The notes under the pieces are model-generated. The model searched no databases. It had not been told where the DNA came from and worked only from the letters and a program-made list of their open reading frames with translations. A DNA stretch of 64,000 nt from contig CANMWJ010000018.1 of NCBI GenBank assembly GCA_947501565.1, positions 23,532-87,531 on the forward strand, written 5' to 3'. This DNA is from an uncultured Marinobacterium sp. Lineage in GTDB: Bacteria > Pseudomonadota > Gammaproteobacteria > Pseudomonadales > Balneatricaceae. Shown here one piece after another: positions 55,252 through 64,000 of the stretch (within the stretch, counting starts at the first letter, position 1; each line of letters begins with the position of its first letter). The position numbers and the translations under genes were made by a program.

Positions 55252-56382
55252 TCAGGGTTGGTGGGGCGAGGTCTGATATTCCTGCGAGGCCATCTCGGTC
55301 AGACGGCTGCGGGTTCGCTGGAATTCGAAGCTGAGCAAATTGCCTTGGTAGAGATCTGCAAGCGGCGCAGCCGCGTTCAGAAACAGGTTGACCCGACGGT
55401 CGTAGAGTTCGTCGACCAGGGCGATAAAACGCCGTGCGGAATCGTCGGAGCGCCCGATCAGAACCTGGCGTTCACCGGTCCCTTGTGAACCTATGGCGCC
55501 ATCTTCGGTGCCGCGGGCTTTAATCTGTTCGAACGGCTTGCCGCCCAACAGCGGAACATCATTGAGAATGACCGTATGAAAGCGTTGTGCGATATCGATG
55601 TAGTCCAGGTGGCTACGTGGGCCTTCGCAGAGGGCATCAAATTCAAACCAGACCGCGTGCTCTGCGAGTGCCACGCAAGGGATATCGCGGCGACAGATCG
55701 ATACCGTACTTCGCTGCGCAAGCTGAGTACTGCGATAAGGATTAAACAACCTGTCCAGGGCACCTGCATCCTCGACAAAGTAGGCTTGGCTGTGGGTAAG
55801 CGTGCGAAAGCGATGGTCCTTCTCACCGTGTAAAGGTAAGACCTCCATCCGCTCCTGTAATAACTGTACGGTGGGCGCAAAACGGTCGGCATGTAAGCCC
55901 TGATACAATTCGTGGGGCGGTCGGTTCGAAGTGCTCACCAGTGCCACGCCATCGGCGAAGAGGTATTTAATCAGTCGGCCCAACAACATCGCGTCGCCGA
56001 TATCGCCCACCAGAAATTCATCGAAGCAGAGTACTTTGTATTGGCGCGAGAGATCCGCAGCAACTACCTGCAATGGATCGGGTTCACCCGCGTGGGCAAG
56101 AAGTTGCTGGTGGATCATCGCTATAAAGCGGTGAAAGTGCAGCCGTAGGGCGCTGCCCTCCGGTAAGCTGTCGCAGAACAGATCCATCAGAAAGGTTTTG
56201 CCACGCCCGACCGGTCCCCAGAGATATAAGCCTTGCGGAGATTTACTGTGAGGCGCGCATAGATCTAACTGCAGGCGCTGCAGATGATCCAGTGCCCGGC
56301 GCTGCACTGGGTCATCGTCGTAGCCCTGTTCGCTGAGGAAATGTTGGTAACGGTTATGGAGCGGGGATTCGTGGCATGTCAT
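55252..56382 (-). CDS. zapE: Cell division ATPase ZapE (AFG1 family)
   Basis: ATPase that associates with the Z-ring under stress and low oxygen. The 376-residue protein has Walker A LYLWGPVGRGKTFLMDLF (about 48-65), the MIHQQL region, Walker B VLCFDEFLVGDIGDAM and sensor motif LVSTSNRPPHELYQ. The C-terminal YDRRVNLFLNAAAP is family-typical. It ends 69 bp before the DUF502 start and starts 56 bp after the pfkA stop, all on the same strand. Confidence 0.93.
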   Translation of the reverse strand: MTCHESPLHNRYQHFLSEQGYDDDPVQRRALDHLQRLQLDLCAPHSKSPQGLYLWGPVGRGKTFLMDLFCDSLPEGSALRLHFHRFIAMIHQQLLAHAGEPDPLQVVAADLSRQYKVLCFDEFLVGDIGDAMLLGRLIKYLFADGVALVSTSNRPPHELYQGLHADRFAPTVQLLQERMEVLPLHGEKDHRFRTLTHSQAYFVEDAGALDRLFNPYRSTQLAQRSTVSICRRDIPCVALAEHAVWFEFDALCEGPRSHLDYIDIAQRFHTVILNDVPLLGGKPFEQIKARGTEDGAIGSQGTGERQVLIGRSDDSARRFIALVDELYDRRVNLFLNAAAPLADLYQGNLLSFEFQRTRSRLTEMASQEYQTSPHQP

Positions 56383-56438
56383 GGCGGCACATCATAGCGC
56401 CGGTGGGATACCAGCGCCATGATATATGCCTAGATCCG

Positions 56439-57443
56439 TTATTTGTGCAGCAGGGCGGTCATCTGAATCCATTCCGGGGCCAGCTGTTTTTTGCGCTCCA
56501 GCACTTCGCGCAGAGGGACGTCCAGAATCTGACCGTTCTGTACGCCCACCATAATGCTGGTGTATCCGGCGCGCAGGTAATCCACCGCCGTGGCTCCCAT
56601 GCAGGATGCGAGCACGCGGTCGTGGCTGGTCGGACTGCCGCCGCGCTGAATGTGGCCGAGGATACACACGCGTGGTGTCTGTTCGTGTTCCTCCAGCTGT
56701 TGTGCCAGACGGTAGGTCAGACCGGGACGCGGGCCTTCAGCAACAACGATGATGCCGCTGGAACCTTCGCCTTTCACGCGGTTGTTGGCCAGCTGGAAAC
56801 AGAGTGCCTCCAGTTTGAACTCCACCTCCGGGATAACCACCATCTCGGCACCGCAGGCGATACCAACCTGGGTGGCGATAAAACCGGAATTGCGGCCCAT
56901 CACCTCGACCAGAAACAGGCGTTCGTGGGAGAGGGCGGTATCGCGGATACGGTCGATCGCCTCCAGCGCTGTATTGATGGCGGTGTCGAAACCGATGGTG
57001 TCATCGGTACCGTGAATATCGTTGTCGATGGTGCCCGGCAGGCCGACCACCGGAATGCCGCTTTCTTCGGCCAGCAGAGAGGCGCCGGTCAGAGAGCCGT
57101 CACCGCCGATCACCACCAGTCCATCAATCTCATGTTCGCGCAGAATCTCAGCCGCCTGGTGACGAACTGCAGGGTCTTTAAACGCTTCGCAGCGGTCGCT
57201 CTTCAGCAGGGTGCCGCCGCGTTGCACGATGTTACTCACCGAACGTGAGTTCATCTCCCAGATGTCGCCGATGATCAGGCCGCTGTAGCCGCGGTTGATA
57301 CCGTAAACCCGGATGCCATGGTTCAGTGCCGAACGCACCACGCCGCGTATTGCCGGGTTCATACCCGGTGCGTCACCACCGCTGGTAAGGATGGCGATCG
57401 CTTTCAGATCTTTAACCGCTTCAAGGGAGGGCAGTTTATACAT
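56439..57443 (-). CDS. pfkA: 6-phosphofructokinase (ATP-dependent type)
   Basis: Phosphorylates fructose 6-phosphate in glycolysis. The 334-residue protein shows TSGGDAPGMNPAIRG (about 19-33), the ATP-site VVIGGDGSLTGA (GGDG, as in ATP enzymes, not GGDD), and the catalytic loop LPGTIDNDIHGTDDTIGFDT, with G rather than K before TIDND, again arguing for ATP over pyrophosphate. EVMGRNSGF and GHIQRGGSP follow. Its presence implies a full Embden-Meyerhof route, which many pseudomonad relatives lack. Divergent from aceK. Confidence 0.95.
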   Translation of the reverse strand: MYKLPSLEAVKDLKAIAILTSGGDAPGMNPAIRGVVRSALNHGIRVYGINRGYSGLIIGDIWEMNSRSVSNIVQRGGTLLKSDRCEAFKDPAVRHQAAEILREHEIDGLVVIGGDGSLTGASLLAEESGIPVVGLPGTIDNDIHGTDDTIGFDTAINTALEAIDRIRDTALSHERLFLVEVMGRNSGFIATQVGIACGAEMVVIPEVEFKLEALCFQLANNRVKGEGSSGIIVVAEGPRPGLTYRLAQQLEEHEQTPRVCILGHIQRGGSPTSHDRVLASCMGATAVDYLRAGYTSIMVGVQNGQILDVPLREVLERKKQLAPEWIQMTALLHK

Positions 57444-57609
57444 GCGTATTCTCCAAAGGTGAGTCCCGAGGACGTTAGAGCGAAAGGATGAAAAGCGTGT
57501 GACAGCCTGAGGTTCACCGCGGGCTCGCTCGGGAGCAACATCTTTCCCTGTAGTAATAAGCTAAATTATAGGGGGTGTTGGAAACGGGTGAATAGATGGA
57601 GTCGGGACT

Positions 57610-59340
57610 ATGGTGGATATTTCCCAACGGATTGCACGAGAAATACTGGATAGCTTTATCAGCTACCGGGCCTTTTTCCACCGGATCACCGCCGGTGCCA
57701 AAGCGCGTTTTGAGCTGGCGGACTGGAAGGCGGTGCAGAAAGCCGCATCCGAACGGATCGACCTCTATGAAAGCATGTGCCAGAGCTCGTCTGAGTCGTT
57801 GCAGCAAACCTATGCCGATGCGATCCATGAGCCGGATCTCTGGCTGCGGGCAAAGGCCGACTATATCCAGCTGATCCTTGAACGGGATGATTTTGAGCTG
57901 GCGGAAACCTACTACAACTCCATCTATTGTCGCGTTTACGGTCACCATCATCTGGACAATGAACATATGTTTATCCGCTCCTCCATGGAGGGGCGACTGA
58001 TCGGTTCCGGTGACGAGTTCTACATCACCTACCATCTGCATGACGGTCTGCTGCCGGTGCTGACCCAGATGCTGGATGACTTTGCGTTTGATATCCCCTG
58101 GGAAAATAAACGTCGAGATATTCGTAACCTGATGCGTTACGTGCGCACCAGCTTGCCGGAAGATGTGATTGCTGATGAGCACACCACCGTGGAGGTGGTG
58201 AAAAGCGTGTTCTACCGCAATAAAGGCGCCTACATCGTTGGCCGTGTGCACTTCTACGAAAAGCAGGTGCCTTTTGTATTGCCGATCCTCAACAATGAAC
58301 GTGGGGGGGTGTATGTCGATACGGCGATTAGCGAAGAGGATGACGTATCGGTGATCTTCAGCTTTACCCGGGCCTATTTTATGGCGGATGTGAACGTGCC
58401 CTCAGAGTTTATCCGCTTTATGCAGTCGATCCTGCCGATGAAATCGGTGCCTGAGCTTTACAGTTCGGTGGGATTTTATAAACAGGGCAAGGCGGAGTTT
58501 TACCGGGCCTTCGTAGATCACCTGAAAAACTCGGATGATGAGTTCATTGTAGCGCCGGGTATCAAAGGCATGGTGATGGCGGTGTTTACCCTGCCCAGTT
58601 ACCCGCTGGTGTTCAAGATCATCAAAGACAGTTTTTCATCCTCTAAGCACATCGGGCGCAGTACGGTTATCGAGAAATATCACCTGGTGAAAAAGCACGA
58701 CCGTGTCGGGCGTATGGCCGACACCATGGAGTTTTCCAACTTTGCGTTTCCCCGCGAGCGTTTTTCCGACGAGCTGGTGGAGGAGCTGCTACGGGTGGCG
58801 AAGTCTTCCGTGGAGGTCAACGAAAAAAGCGTTGTGATCAAACACCTCTGGACCGAACGACGCATGACGCCGTTGAACATCTACATCAATGAGGCCCTGG
58901 CGAAAAAGGATGAGTACGCCGTATTTCACGGCATCAACGAATTTGGCAAATGCATCAAACAGCTGGCGGCGGCCAATATCTTTGCTGGCGATATGCTGTT
59001 TAAGAACTTCGGTGTGACCCGCCACGGTCGGGTGGTGTTCTACGACTACGACGAGATTATGTATCTCACCGACTGTAACTTCCGCTATATCCCTGAGGCG
59101 ATGTATCCGGAACAGGAGATGATGGATGAACCCTGGTACTCGGTGGGGCCCTGCGATGTGTTTCCGGAAGAGTTGAGTATGCTCACCCGATGTGACCGTA
59201 CGGTACGCAAAATATTTAACGAACTGCACGCCGACCTGCTGGACGTGAAGTTCTGGCAGGGGATGCAGCAACAGGTCAGGGATGGGGACATTATGGATGT
59301 CTTTCCGTATCGCAAGGTGAAGCGTTTCTTGCGTAACTGA
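57610..59340 (+). CDS. aceK: Isocitrate dehydrogenase kinase/phosphatase
   Basis: Bifunctional enzyme that inactivates isocitrate dehydrogenase by phosphorylation and reverses it, diverting carbon to the glyoxylate shunt on acetate or fatty acids. The 576-residue length is standard. Seen: the ATP loop VAPGIKGMVMAVFTLPSYPL (about 316-335) followed by FKIIKD with the ATP lysine, NFGVTRHGRVVFYDYDEIMY (kinase catalytic and metal region) and the regulatory N-terminal domain. GGAG precedes ATG 57610. It is not linked to aceA/aceB here. Confidence 0.97.
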   Translation: MVDISQRIAREILDSFISYRAFFHRITAGAKARFELADWKAVQKAASERIDLYESMCQSSSESLQQTYADAIHEPDLWLRAKADYIQLILERDDFELAETYYNSIYCRVYGHHHLDNEHMFIRSSMEGRLIGSGDEFYITYHLHDGLLPVLTQMLDDFAFDIPWENKRRDIRNLMRYVRTSLPEDVIADEHTTVEVVKSVFYRNKGAYIVGRVHFYEKQVPFVLPILNNERGGVYVDTAISEEDDVSVIFSFTRAYFMADVNVPSEFIRFMQSILPMKSVPELYSSVGFYKQGKAEFYRAFVDHLKNSDDEFIVAPGIKGMVMAVFTLPSYPLVFKIIKDSFSSSKHIGRSTVIEKYHLVKKHDRVGRMADTMEFSNFAFPRERFSDELVEELLRVAKSSVEVNEKSVVIKHLWTERRMTPLNIYINEALAKKDEYAVFHGINEFGKCIKQLAAANIFAGDMLFKNFGVTRHGRVVFYDYDEIMYLTDCNFRYIPEAMYPEQEMMDEPWYSVGPCDVFPEELSMLTRCDRTVRKIFNELHADLLDVKFWQGMQQQVRDGDIMDVFPYRKVKRFLRN

Positions 59341-59526
59341 GCGTTTATACGATGCGCTATAACTTATTTTAGATTCTGATGAATTGTGAAAATACGTTGA
59401 AGAAATTTCTGTATCTGTATGAATTATGTTCAGAATTGCTTGAACGTAAGATGAGGCTGTCTAATATTTAACGATCAGGCCTTCAATAATGGCGGCCTAT
59501 ATATGGGTGATTAGGGAGACTGAAAA

Positions 59527-60507
59527 ATGACAATTAGAAAGACAGTTACCTCTGCTCTGCTGGCAATGGGCGTAGGTGTAGCGACGCTGGGAGCATCGGT
59601 ACCTGCATCGGCTCAGCAGTTTATTACCATTGGTACCGGTGGTGTCACCGGTGTCTATTACCCTACGGGGGGCGCGATCTGTCGATTGGTCAACAAAGGG
59701 CGAAAAGACCACGGTATCCGCTGTTCCGTTGAGTCGACCGGCGGTTCTATCTACAACCTGAACACCATCCGTGCCGGTGAGCTGGATATGGGCGTCGCTC
59801 AGTCTGACTGGCAGTACCATGCCTACAACGGCACCAGTAAGTTTAAAGACACCGGTGCCAACAAAGATCTGCGCGCGGTCTTCTCCGTTCATGCTGAACC
59901 CTTCACCGTTGTGGCCCGTGCCGACAGCGGCATCAAATCCTTTGATGACCTCAAAGGCAAACGCGTAAACGTGGGTAACCCGGGTTCCGGGCAGCGCGGC
60001 ACCATGGAAGTGGTCATGAAAGAGAAAGGCTGGACCATGTCTGACTTCGCGTTGGCCTCAGAGTTGAAAGCGTCCGAGCAGGCGAGTGCGCTCTGTGACG
60101 GTCAGATTGACGCGATGGTGTATGTGGTTGGTCACCCAAGTGGTGCGATCAAAGAAGCTACCACTTCTTGTGACAGCAAGATTGTAAACGTAGCCAACGG
60201 CTCGGTAGATAACCTGATCAAGAAACGCCCTTACTACCGCACCGCGACAGTGCCGGGTGGTATGTATCGCGGTAACGCGGAGAGCGTGAAAACCTTCGGT
60301 GTGGGTGCGACCTTTGTGACCTCCGCCAATGTGCCGGATAAGGTGGTATACGAAGTGGTGAAAGCGGTCTTCGAGAACTTTGACATCTTCCGCAAACTTC
60401 ATCCTGCTTTCCAGCACCTGAAGAAGGAGGAGATGGTGAAAGACGGTCTGTCTGCACCGCTGCATCCTGGTGCGGAGAAATACTACAAAGAAGCCGGTCT
60501 GCTCTGA
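59527..60507 (+). CDS. TAXI-family TRAP transporter solute-binding protein
   Basis: A 326-residue periplasmic protein with signal peptide (cleavage about ASA-Q), then [20 protein letters not shown], the TAXI-family hallmark. Further: [36 protein letters not shown] and [21 protein letters not shown] proteins bind small acids, glutamate or 2-oxoglutarate in studied cases; the ligand here is not predictable. GGAGACTGAAAA lies before ATG 59527. First gene of a three-gene transporter operon. Confidence 0.95.
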   Translation: MTIRKTVTSALLAMGVGVATLGASVPASAQQFITIGTGGVTGVYYPTGGAICRLVNKGRKDHGIRCSVESTGGSIYNLNTIRAGELDMGVAQSDWQYHAYNGTSKFKDTGANKDLRAVFSVHAEPFTVVARADSGIKSFDDLKGKRVNVGNPGSGQRGTMEVVMKEKGWTMSDFALASELKASEQASALCDGQIDAMVYVVGHPSGAIKEATTSCDSKIVNVANGSVDNLIKKRPYYRTATVPGGMYRGNAESVKTFGVGATFVTSANVPDKVVYEVVKAVFENFDIFRKLHPAFQHLKKEEMVKDGLSAPLHPGAEKYYKEAGLL

Positions 60508-60521
60508 TCACGGCTTAACCA

Positions 60522-60543
60522 CGCGGGAACTTCGGTTCCCGCG
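60522..60543 (+). promoter_or_regulatory. Intercistronic stem-loop in the TRAP operon
   Basis: CGCGGGAAC-TTCG-GTTCCCGCG, a 9-bp stem closed by a UUCG tetraloop, followed by a T-rich stretch. It probably acts as a partial terminator or mRNA 3'-end stabiliser, giving more binding protein than permease. Confidence 0.6.
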
Positions 60544-60569
60544 CTTGTTTTCGGATAGCGGAGGTTGCT

Positions 60570-63170
60570 GTGGCAGATAAACACACCTCGTTTGTGAACG
60601 ATGAAGTTCAGGAGATGGTCGCGCAAGCGGATAGCGGTGCGCGTGCCCCGAAAGGTTTTCCCGGAAAGTTACTCTGGGGTGTCGCCTTGGCTTGGTCGTT
60701 GTTCCAGTTATGGTATGCCTCACCTATCCCGTTCGCGCTGAATTTTGGGGTGTTTAACGCCACCGAAGCGCGCTCGATCCATCTTGGCTTTGCGATCTTT
60801 CTGGCTTACACGGCGTTTCCCGCCTTCAAGCATTCACCGCGTTTCCATATTCCTCTGCAGGACTGGCTCTTTGCCCTCGCGGGGGCATTCAGCTCAGTTT
60901 ATCTGGTGATTTTCCACGCGGAACTGGCTGGACGCGCTGGTGCGCCCATTACACTCGATCTTGTTGTTGCTGTCTGCGGTATGCTGATCTTGCTGGAAGC
61001 GACCCGGCGAGCGTTGGGGCCGCCGTTGATGGTGGTTGCCGCCGTATTTCTGATCTACACCTTTGGTGGCCCTTACATGCCTGAGGTGATCTCTCATAAA
61101 GGGGCCAGCCTGAGTAAGGCGATGTCCCATCAATGGCTCAGCAGTGAAGGTGTATTTGGAGTAGCCCTCGGGGTATCGACCGGTTTTGTCTTCCTGTTTG
61201 TGTTGTTCGGAGCGTTGCTGGATAAAGCAGGTGCGGGCAACTACTTCACCCAAGTGGCATTTTCTCTGCTTGGACATATGAAAGGTGGCCCGGCCAAAGC
61301 GGCGGTGGTGTCATCTGGTCTGAGCGGTATCGTATCCGGTTCGTCCATCGCCAATGTAGTAACCACCGGTACCTTTACCATTCCGCTGATGAAGCGAGTG
61401 GGCTTCCCTGGGCAAAAAGCCGGTGCGGTAGAGGTGGCTGCATCGACCAACGGTCAGTTGACGCCACCCATCATGGGGGCGGCAGCTTTTCTGATGGTTG
61501 AGTATGTGGGAGTTTCCTACATTGAGGTGATCAAACACGCGATTTTGCCCGCGTTGATCTCCTACGTTGCGCTGATCTACATCGTGCACCTGGAAGCCCT
61601 GAAAGCTGGGATGGAAGGGCTTGAGCGCCGTTATAAACCTACGCTGGCAGAAACACTGATGACGTGGAGTATGGTAGTGGTCGGTGTTTGTGCGGTGTCA
61701 TTGGCGCTCTATTACGGTATGGGGTGGTCGAAAGAGGTGCTTGGTAACGGTACCTACCTGCTGATCGGGGTGATCATTCTCGTTACCTATCTGGCCCTTC
61801 TGCGATACGCAGCCAAGTACCCTGAGCTACAGATGGACGATCCCAATTCCAAGATCGTCACCTTGCCCGAAGTAGGGCCGACGGTGAAGTCAGGCCTCTA
61901 TTTCCTGTTACCCGTGGTGGTGTTGGTCTGGTGTCTGACCGTTGAGCGTTTTTCGCCCGGATTGTCTGCTTTCTGGGCGACCGTATTTATGATCGGCATT
62001 GTGTTAACCCACAAGCCGCTGAAAACCTTTTTCCGTCATGAGAGTGATGATTGGCGCGGTACCCTTTATCACGGAGTTGAAGATCTACTGGATGGCTTGG
62101 TAAGCGGCGCACGCAACATGATCGGTATCGGTGTTGCTACCGCGGCAGCGGGTATCGTTGTCGGTACTGTGACGCTTACAGGCATCGGTTTGGTGATGAC
62201 CGAGTTTGTTGAGTTTATCTCCGGCGGTAACATCATGTTGATGCTATTATTCACCGCTGTGATCAGCCTGATTCTGGGTATGGGTTTACCAACTACCGCG
62301 AACTATATCGTTGTTTCCACCCTGATGGCGCCGGTGATCGTGACGCTGGGGGCAGAGCATGGTTTGCTGGTGCCGCTTATCGCCGTACACCTGTTTGTCT
62401 TCTATTTCGGTATTCTCGCGGACGATACGCCGCCGGTCGGGCTGGCCGCTTATGCGGCCGCAGCTATTGCCCGCTCCGATCCGATCAAAACCGGTGTGCA
62501 GGGTTTCACCTACGATATCCGTACCGCAGTATTGCCGTTTATGTTCATCTTCAACACCGAGTTGTTGCTGATTGGCGTGCAAGGACCGTTTCACCTGTTG
62601 ATGACAGTGTTGTCAGCAACCGGGGCAATGTTGATCTTTGCTGCCGCGACCCAGGGGTTCTGGTTGGTTAAAAACCGCTGGTACGAAACCCTGTTGATGT
62701 TGCTGGTGGCCTTTTCCCTGTTTCGGCCAGGCTTCTGGTGGGATGAACTCTATCCGCCTATTGAGCGAGTGCCCCCGATTCAGATCGAAGAGGTGGCGGC
62801 AACGCTGCCAGCCAATGAGCCTCTCCGTCTTGCGGTATCCGGCGAAACCATCGACGGCGATTTTGTGAAAAAAATTGTCGAGTTGCAGCTAGGGGATGGT
62901 CCGGATGGGGCTGCCCGTCTGGAGGACGCGGGATTGATGCTTAGCGTCAGCGGCAATCAGGTCATGGTGGATATGGTGGGTTTTGATAGCCCGGCACAAA
63001 AAGCAGGTATCGATTTCGGATGGGAGATCCATGCGATTGAACGTGCGGCAGACAGGCCGCCAAAACAGCTGGTCTATATTCCAGTGATCCTTTTGTTGGC
63101 CACGTTGGCTGGACTGCAATTACGACGCCGACGTGAACTGAATATCCCAGGAGGTACGGCGAATGTTTAG
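60570..63170 (+). CDS. TRAP transporter permease, fused 4TM/12TM
   Basis: An 866-residue inner-membrane protein fusing the DctQ-like small subunit (about 30-140) with the DctM-like large one (about 150-690). Conserved DctM features include SSGLSGIVSGSSIANVVTTG, the GQLTPPIMGAAAFLMVEY block and GMGLPTTANYIVVSTLMAP. The last part (about 740-866) is a soluble extension plus one more membrane helix, with FDSPAQKAGIDFGWEIHAIE resembling a PDZ carboxylate loop (DUF3394-like). The start is GTG 60570 with GGAGG 5 nt upstream. Works with the TAXI protein using an ion gradient. Confidence 0.95.
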   Translation: MADKHTSFVNDEVQEMVAQADSGARAPKGFPGKLLWGVALAWSLFQLWYASPIPFALNFGVFNATEARSIHLGFAIFLAYTAFPAFKHSPRFHIPLQDWLFALAGAFSSVYLVIFHAELAGRAGAPITLDLVVAVCGMLILLEATRRALGPPLMVVAAVFLIYTFGGPYMPEVISHKGASLSKAMSHQWLSSEGVFGVALGVSTGFVFLFVLFGALLDKAGAGNYFTQVAFSLLGHMKGGPAKAAVVSSGLSGIVSGSSIANVVTTGTFTIPLMKRVGFPGQKAGAVEVAASTNGQLTPPIMGAAAFLMVEYVGVSYIEVIKHAILPALISYVALIYIVHLEALKAGMEGLERRYKPTLAETLMTWSMVVVGVCAVSLALYYGMGWSKEVLGNGTYLLIGVIILVTYLALLRYAAKYPELQMDDPNSKIVTLPEVGPTVKSGLYFLLPVVVLVWCLTVERFSPGLSAFWATVFMIGIVLTHKPLKTFFRHESDDWRGTLYHGVEDLLDGLVSGARNMIGIGVATAAAGIVVGTVTLTGIGLVMTEFVEFISGGNIMLMLLFTAVISLILGMGLPTTANYIVVSTLMAPVIVTLGAEHGLLVPLIAVHLFVFYFGILADDTPPVGLAAYAAAAIARSDPIKTGVQGFTYDIRTAVLPFMFIFNTELLLIGVQGPFHLLMTVLSATGAMLIFAAATQGFWLVKNRWYETLLMLLVAFSLFRPGFWWDELYPPIERVPPIQIEEVAATLPANEPLRLAVSGETIDGDFVKKIVELQLGDGPDGAARLEDAGLMLSVSGNQVMVDMVGFDSPAQKAGIDFGWEIHAIERAADRPPKQLVYIPVILLLATLAGLQLRRRRELNIPGGTANV

Positions 63171-63588
63171 TAAAGTGTTGTTTCCCGTTGATCTGCAGGA
63201 CCTGATCACCGCCGAGCATGGACTTAAGTACCTCAAGGATATGCTTGGTGAGCAACAGGAGTTACATCTGGTGTCTGTCCTTCAGGGATTTAATATGCCG
63301 TTGGTGGCCTCATACTTTCCTGAGGGTGCGGTCGAATCTGCAGTGAAAGGGATGGAGCAGCAGTTGTTGGTGCTGGCGAAAAGTGTTCTGGCTGATGACG
63401 TAAACTGGTTTATCCACGTTGCTGAAGGCACACCTCACAAGATGATTGTGGATAAAGCGGAACAGTTAGGGTGCGATCTGATTGCTATACCAAGTCGTAA
63501 CCATTCGTTGGTGGAGCAGGTGTTGCTGGGGTCTGTTACCACTAAGGTTGTTGAGCAGGCTGCTTGCTCAGTGTTTGTAATGCGTTAA
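63163..63588 (+). CDS. Universal stress protein (TRAP-associated)
   Basis: A 141-residue UspA-like protein overlapping the permease gene by 8 bp. The fold is seen in KVLFPVDL at the start and in VLLGSVTTKVVEQAACSVFV at the end. The ATP loop is only partly kept: SRNHSLVEQVLLGS replaces the usual G-x2-G-x9-G-S. Usp proteins next to TRAP systems (for example TeaD) regulate transport activity; the same is likely here. Last gene of the operon. Confidence 0.88.
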   Translation: MFSKVLFPVDLQDLITAEHGLKYLKDMLGEQQELHLVSVLQGFNMPLVASYFPEGAVESAVKGMEQQLLVLAKSVLADDVNWFIHVAEGTPHKMIVDKAEQLGCDLIAIPSRNHSLVEQVLLGSVTTKVVEQAACSVFVMR

Positions 63589-63623
63589 GTGCTGTTGCGT
63601 GCTATTTCTGTTTTAAACTCCTG

Positions 63624-63652
63624 CCGGAGGCAGAACCTTTGTCTGCTTCCGG
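63624..63652 (+). other. Imperfect hairpin after the TRAP operon
   Basis: CCGGAGGCAGA pairs with TCTGCTTCCGG (one mismatch, 7-nt loop). No T run follows at once; it may still end the operon transcript. Confidence 0.35.
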
Positions 63653-63755
63653 TAAGCAAAGCTTTGTAGCCGCCCTCGCCCATGAATCTCCTGACCGTGA
63701 TAACCCCCTCAAAACACCTTTTTTCACTTTTTTGTCATTTTTTTACAAAAGAGTG

Positions 63756-63783
63756 TTGACGCTGAATCTGAGGTCTGTAGAAT
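63756..63783 (+). promoter_or_regulatory. Strong stable-RNA-like promoter P1
   Basis: TTGACG (63756-63761), 16 bp, TAGAAT (63778-63783), with an A/T-tract region at 63716-63750 resembling an UP element and a GC-rich discriminator TCGCGTCC. Transcription would start at about 63790 with CCTCGCTTGAGA. No gene lies between here and the right edge. Probably for an rRNA operon just beyond the window. Confidence 0.65.
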
Positions 63784-63954
63784 TCGCGTCCTCGCTTGAG
63801 AGAGCAGCCACTAAGGCGGCTCGGAACTCAACGGGAAAGCTTAAATAACTCATTGATTACATTGGTTTTTCTTGAGATTGTTTAAGGGTCGGAAGTCAGC
63901 GGTGAGGGCTTCGAAGTTTGACAAAAACTTCTGAAAAAACTTACCAAAAAATGC

Positions 63955-63982
63955 TTGACACCGACGCGGCGCACAGTAAAAT
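63955..63982 (+). promoter_or_regulatory. Strong stable-RNA-like promoter P2
   Basis: TTGACA (63955-63960), 16 bp, TAAAAT (63977-63982), preceded by A-tracts (63922-63952) and followed by ATGCGCCTCGCTTGAGA. The initial transcribed sequence repeats that of P1. Tandem promoters 199 bp apart with stringent-type discriminators are typical of rRNA operons. Confidence 0.7.
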
Positions 63983-64000
63983 ATGCGCCTCGCTTGAGAC

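Noticed and set aside
63564..63848. Open frame over the right-hand promoter region
   Set aside because: It overlaps the usp gene end and both A/T-tract and P1 promoter elements; composition is not coding-like.

Overview
The window looks like the chromosome of a marine gammaproteobacterium, most like Oceanospirillales or a near relative of the pseudomonads. This is inferred from gene order and family content (glnA-ntrB-ntrC with sigma-54/NtrC control; coaBC-dut-algC-argB-slmA; secB-grxC-yibN beside gpmI-envC-ctpA-yibQ; a TAXI-type TRAP transporter). No species was identified. No insertion sequence, phage gene, CRISPR array or tRNA was found. Nearly all of the DNA is dense, intact housekeeping sequence.

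Layout. 1-1145: end of a surface-glycan type cluster (polysaccharide deacetylase running off the left edge, GNAT protein). 1535-7409: small conserved proteins, a DTW tRNA-modifying enzyme, two membrane proteins, dtd, a prolyl aminopeptidase and typA. 7410-12731: the nitrogen-control locus, with NtrC boxes and sigma-54 promoters before both glnA and ntrBC, then trmL. 12735-15812: a MEKHLA protein, a periplasmic M14 peptidase, and secB-grxC-yibN. 16045-21767: gpmI-envC-ctpA-yibQ and a TSUP permease. 21863-27366: slmA, argB, algC, dut, coaBC, divergent from radC. 27426-31981: an HDOD protein and a CHASE-PAS-GGDEF-EAL protein inserted between radC and rpmB-rpmG. 32104-32507: a pair of tiny genes (ribbon-helix-helix protein and a 36-residue lysine-rich peptide). 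32799-42328: metallo-hydrolase, rlmF, a MocR regulator divergent from an EamA transporter, mutM, and a lipid/glycan group (hydrolase, PAP2, glycosyltransferase, EamA).

42371-43230 is the most striking part. Three tandem minus-strand small RNA genes each have 9-12 GGA motifs, several in hairpin loops. Each has an intrinsic terminator, a conserved -10 box and an identical-architecture 15-bp palindrome near -42. They look like CsrB/RsmZ-type sponges for the translational repressor CsrA/RsmA. Immediately to the right is a TPP riboswitch followed by a 22-codon leader ORF overlapping thiD, then thiC.

46501-57443: a lone sulfotransferase in AT-rich flanks, an HD-GYP protein with a cysteine cluster, a GGDEF-EAL protein paired with an orphan periplasmic binding protein, DUF5062, a YbaK-type deacylase, a CHAD protein, an MBL hydrolase, DUF502, zapE and pfkA. 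57610-63588: aceK, then a TAXI-TRAP transporter with its universal stress protein. 63756-64000: two tandem strong promoters with GC-rich discriminators, probably for an rRNA (or other stable RNA) operon beyond the right edge.

The regulatory theme is post-transcriptional and second-messenger control. Three c-di-GMP enzymes, an HDOD protein and three candidate Csr/Rsm sponge RNAs lie within 24 kb.
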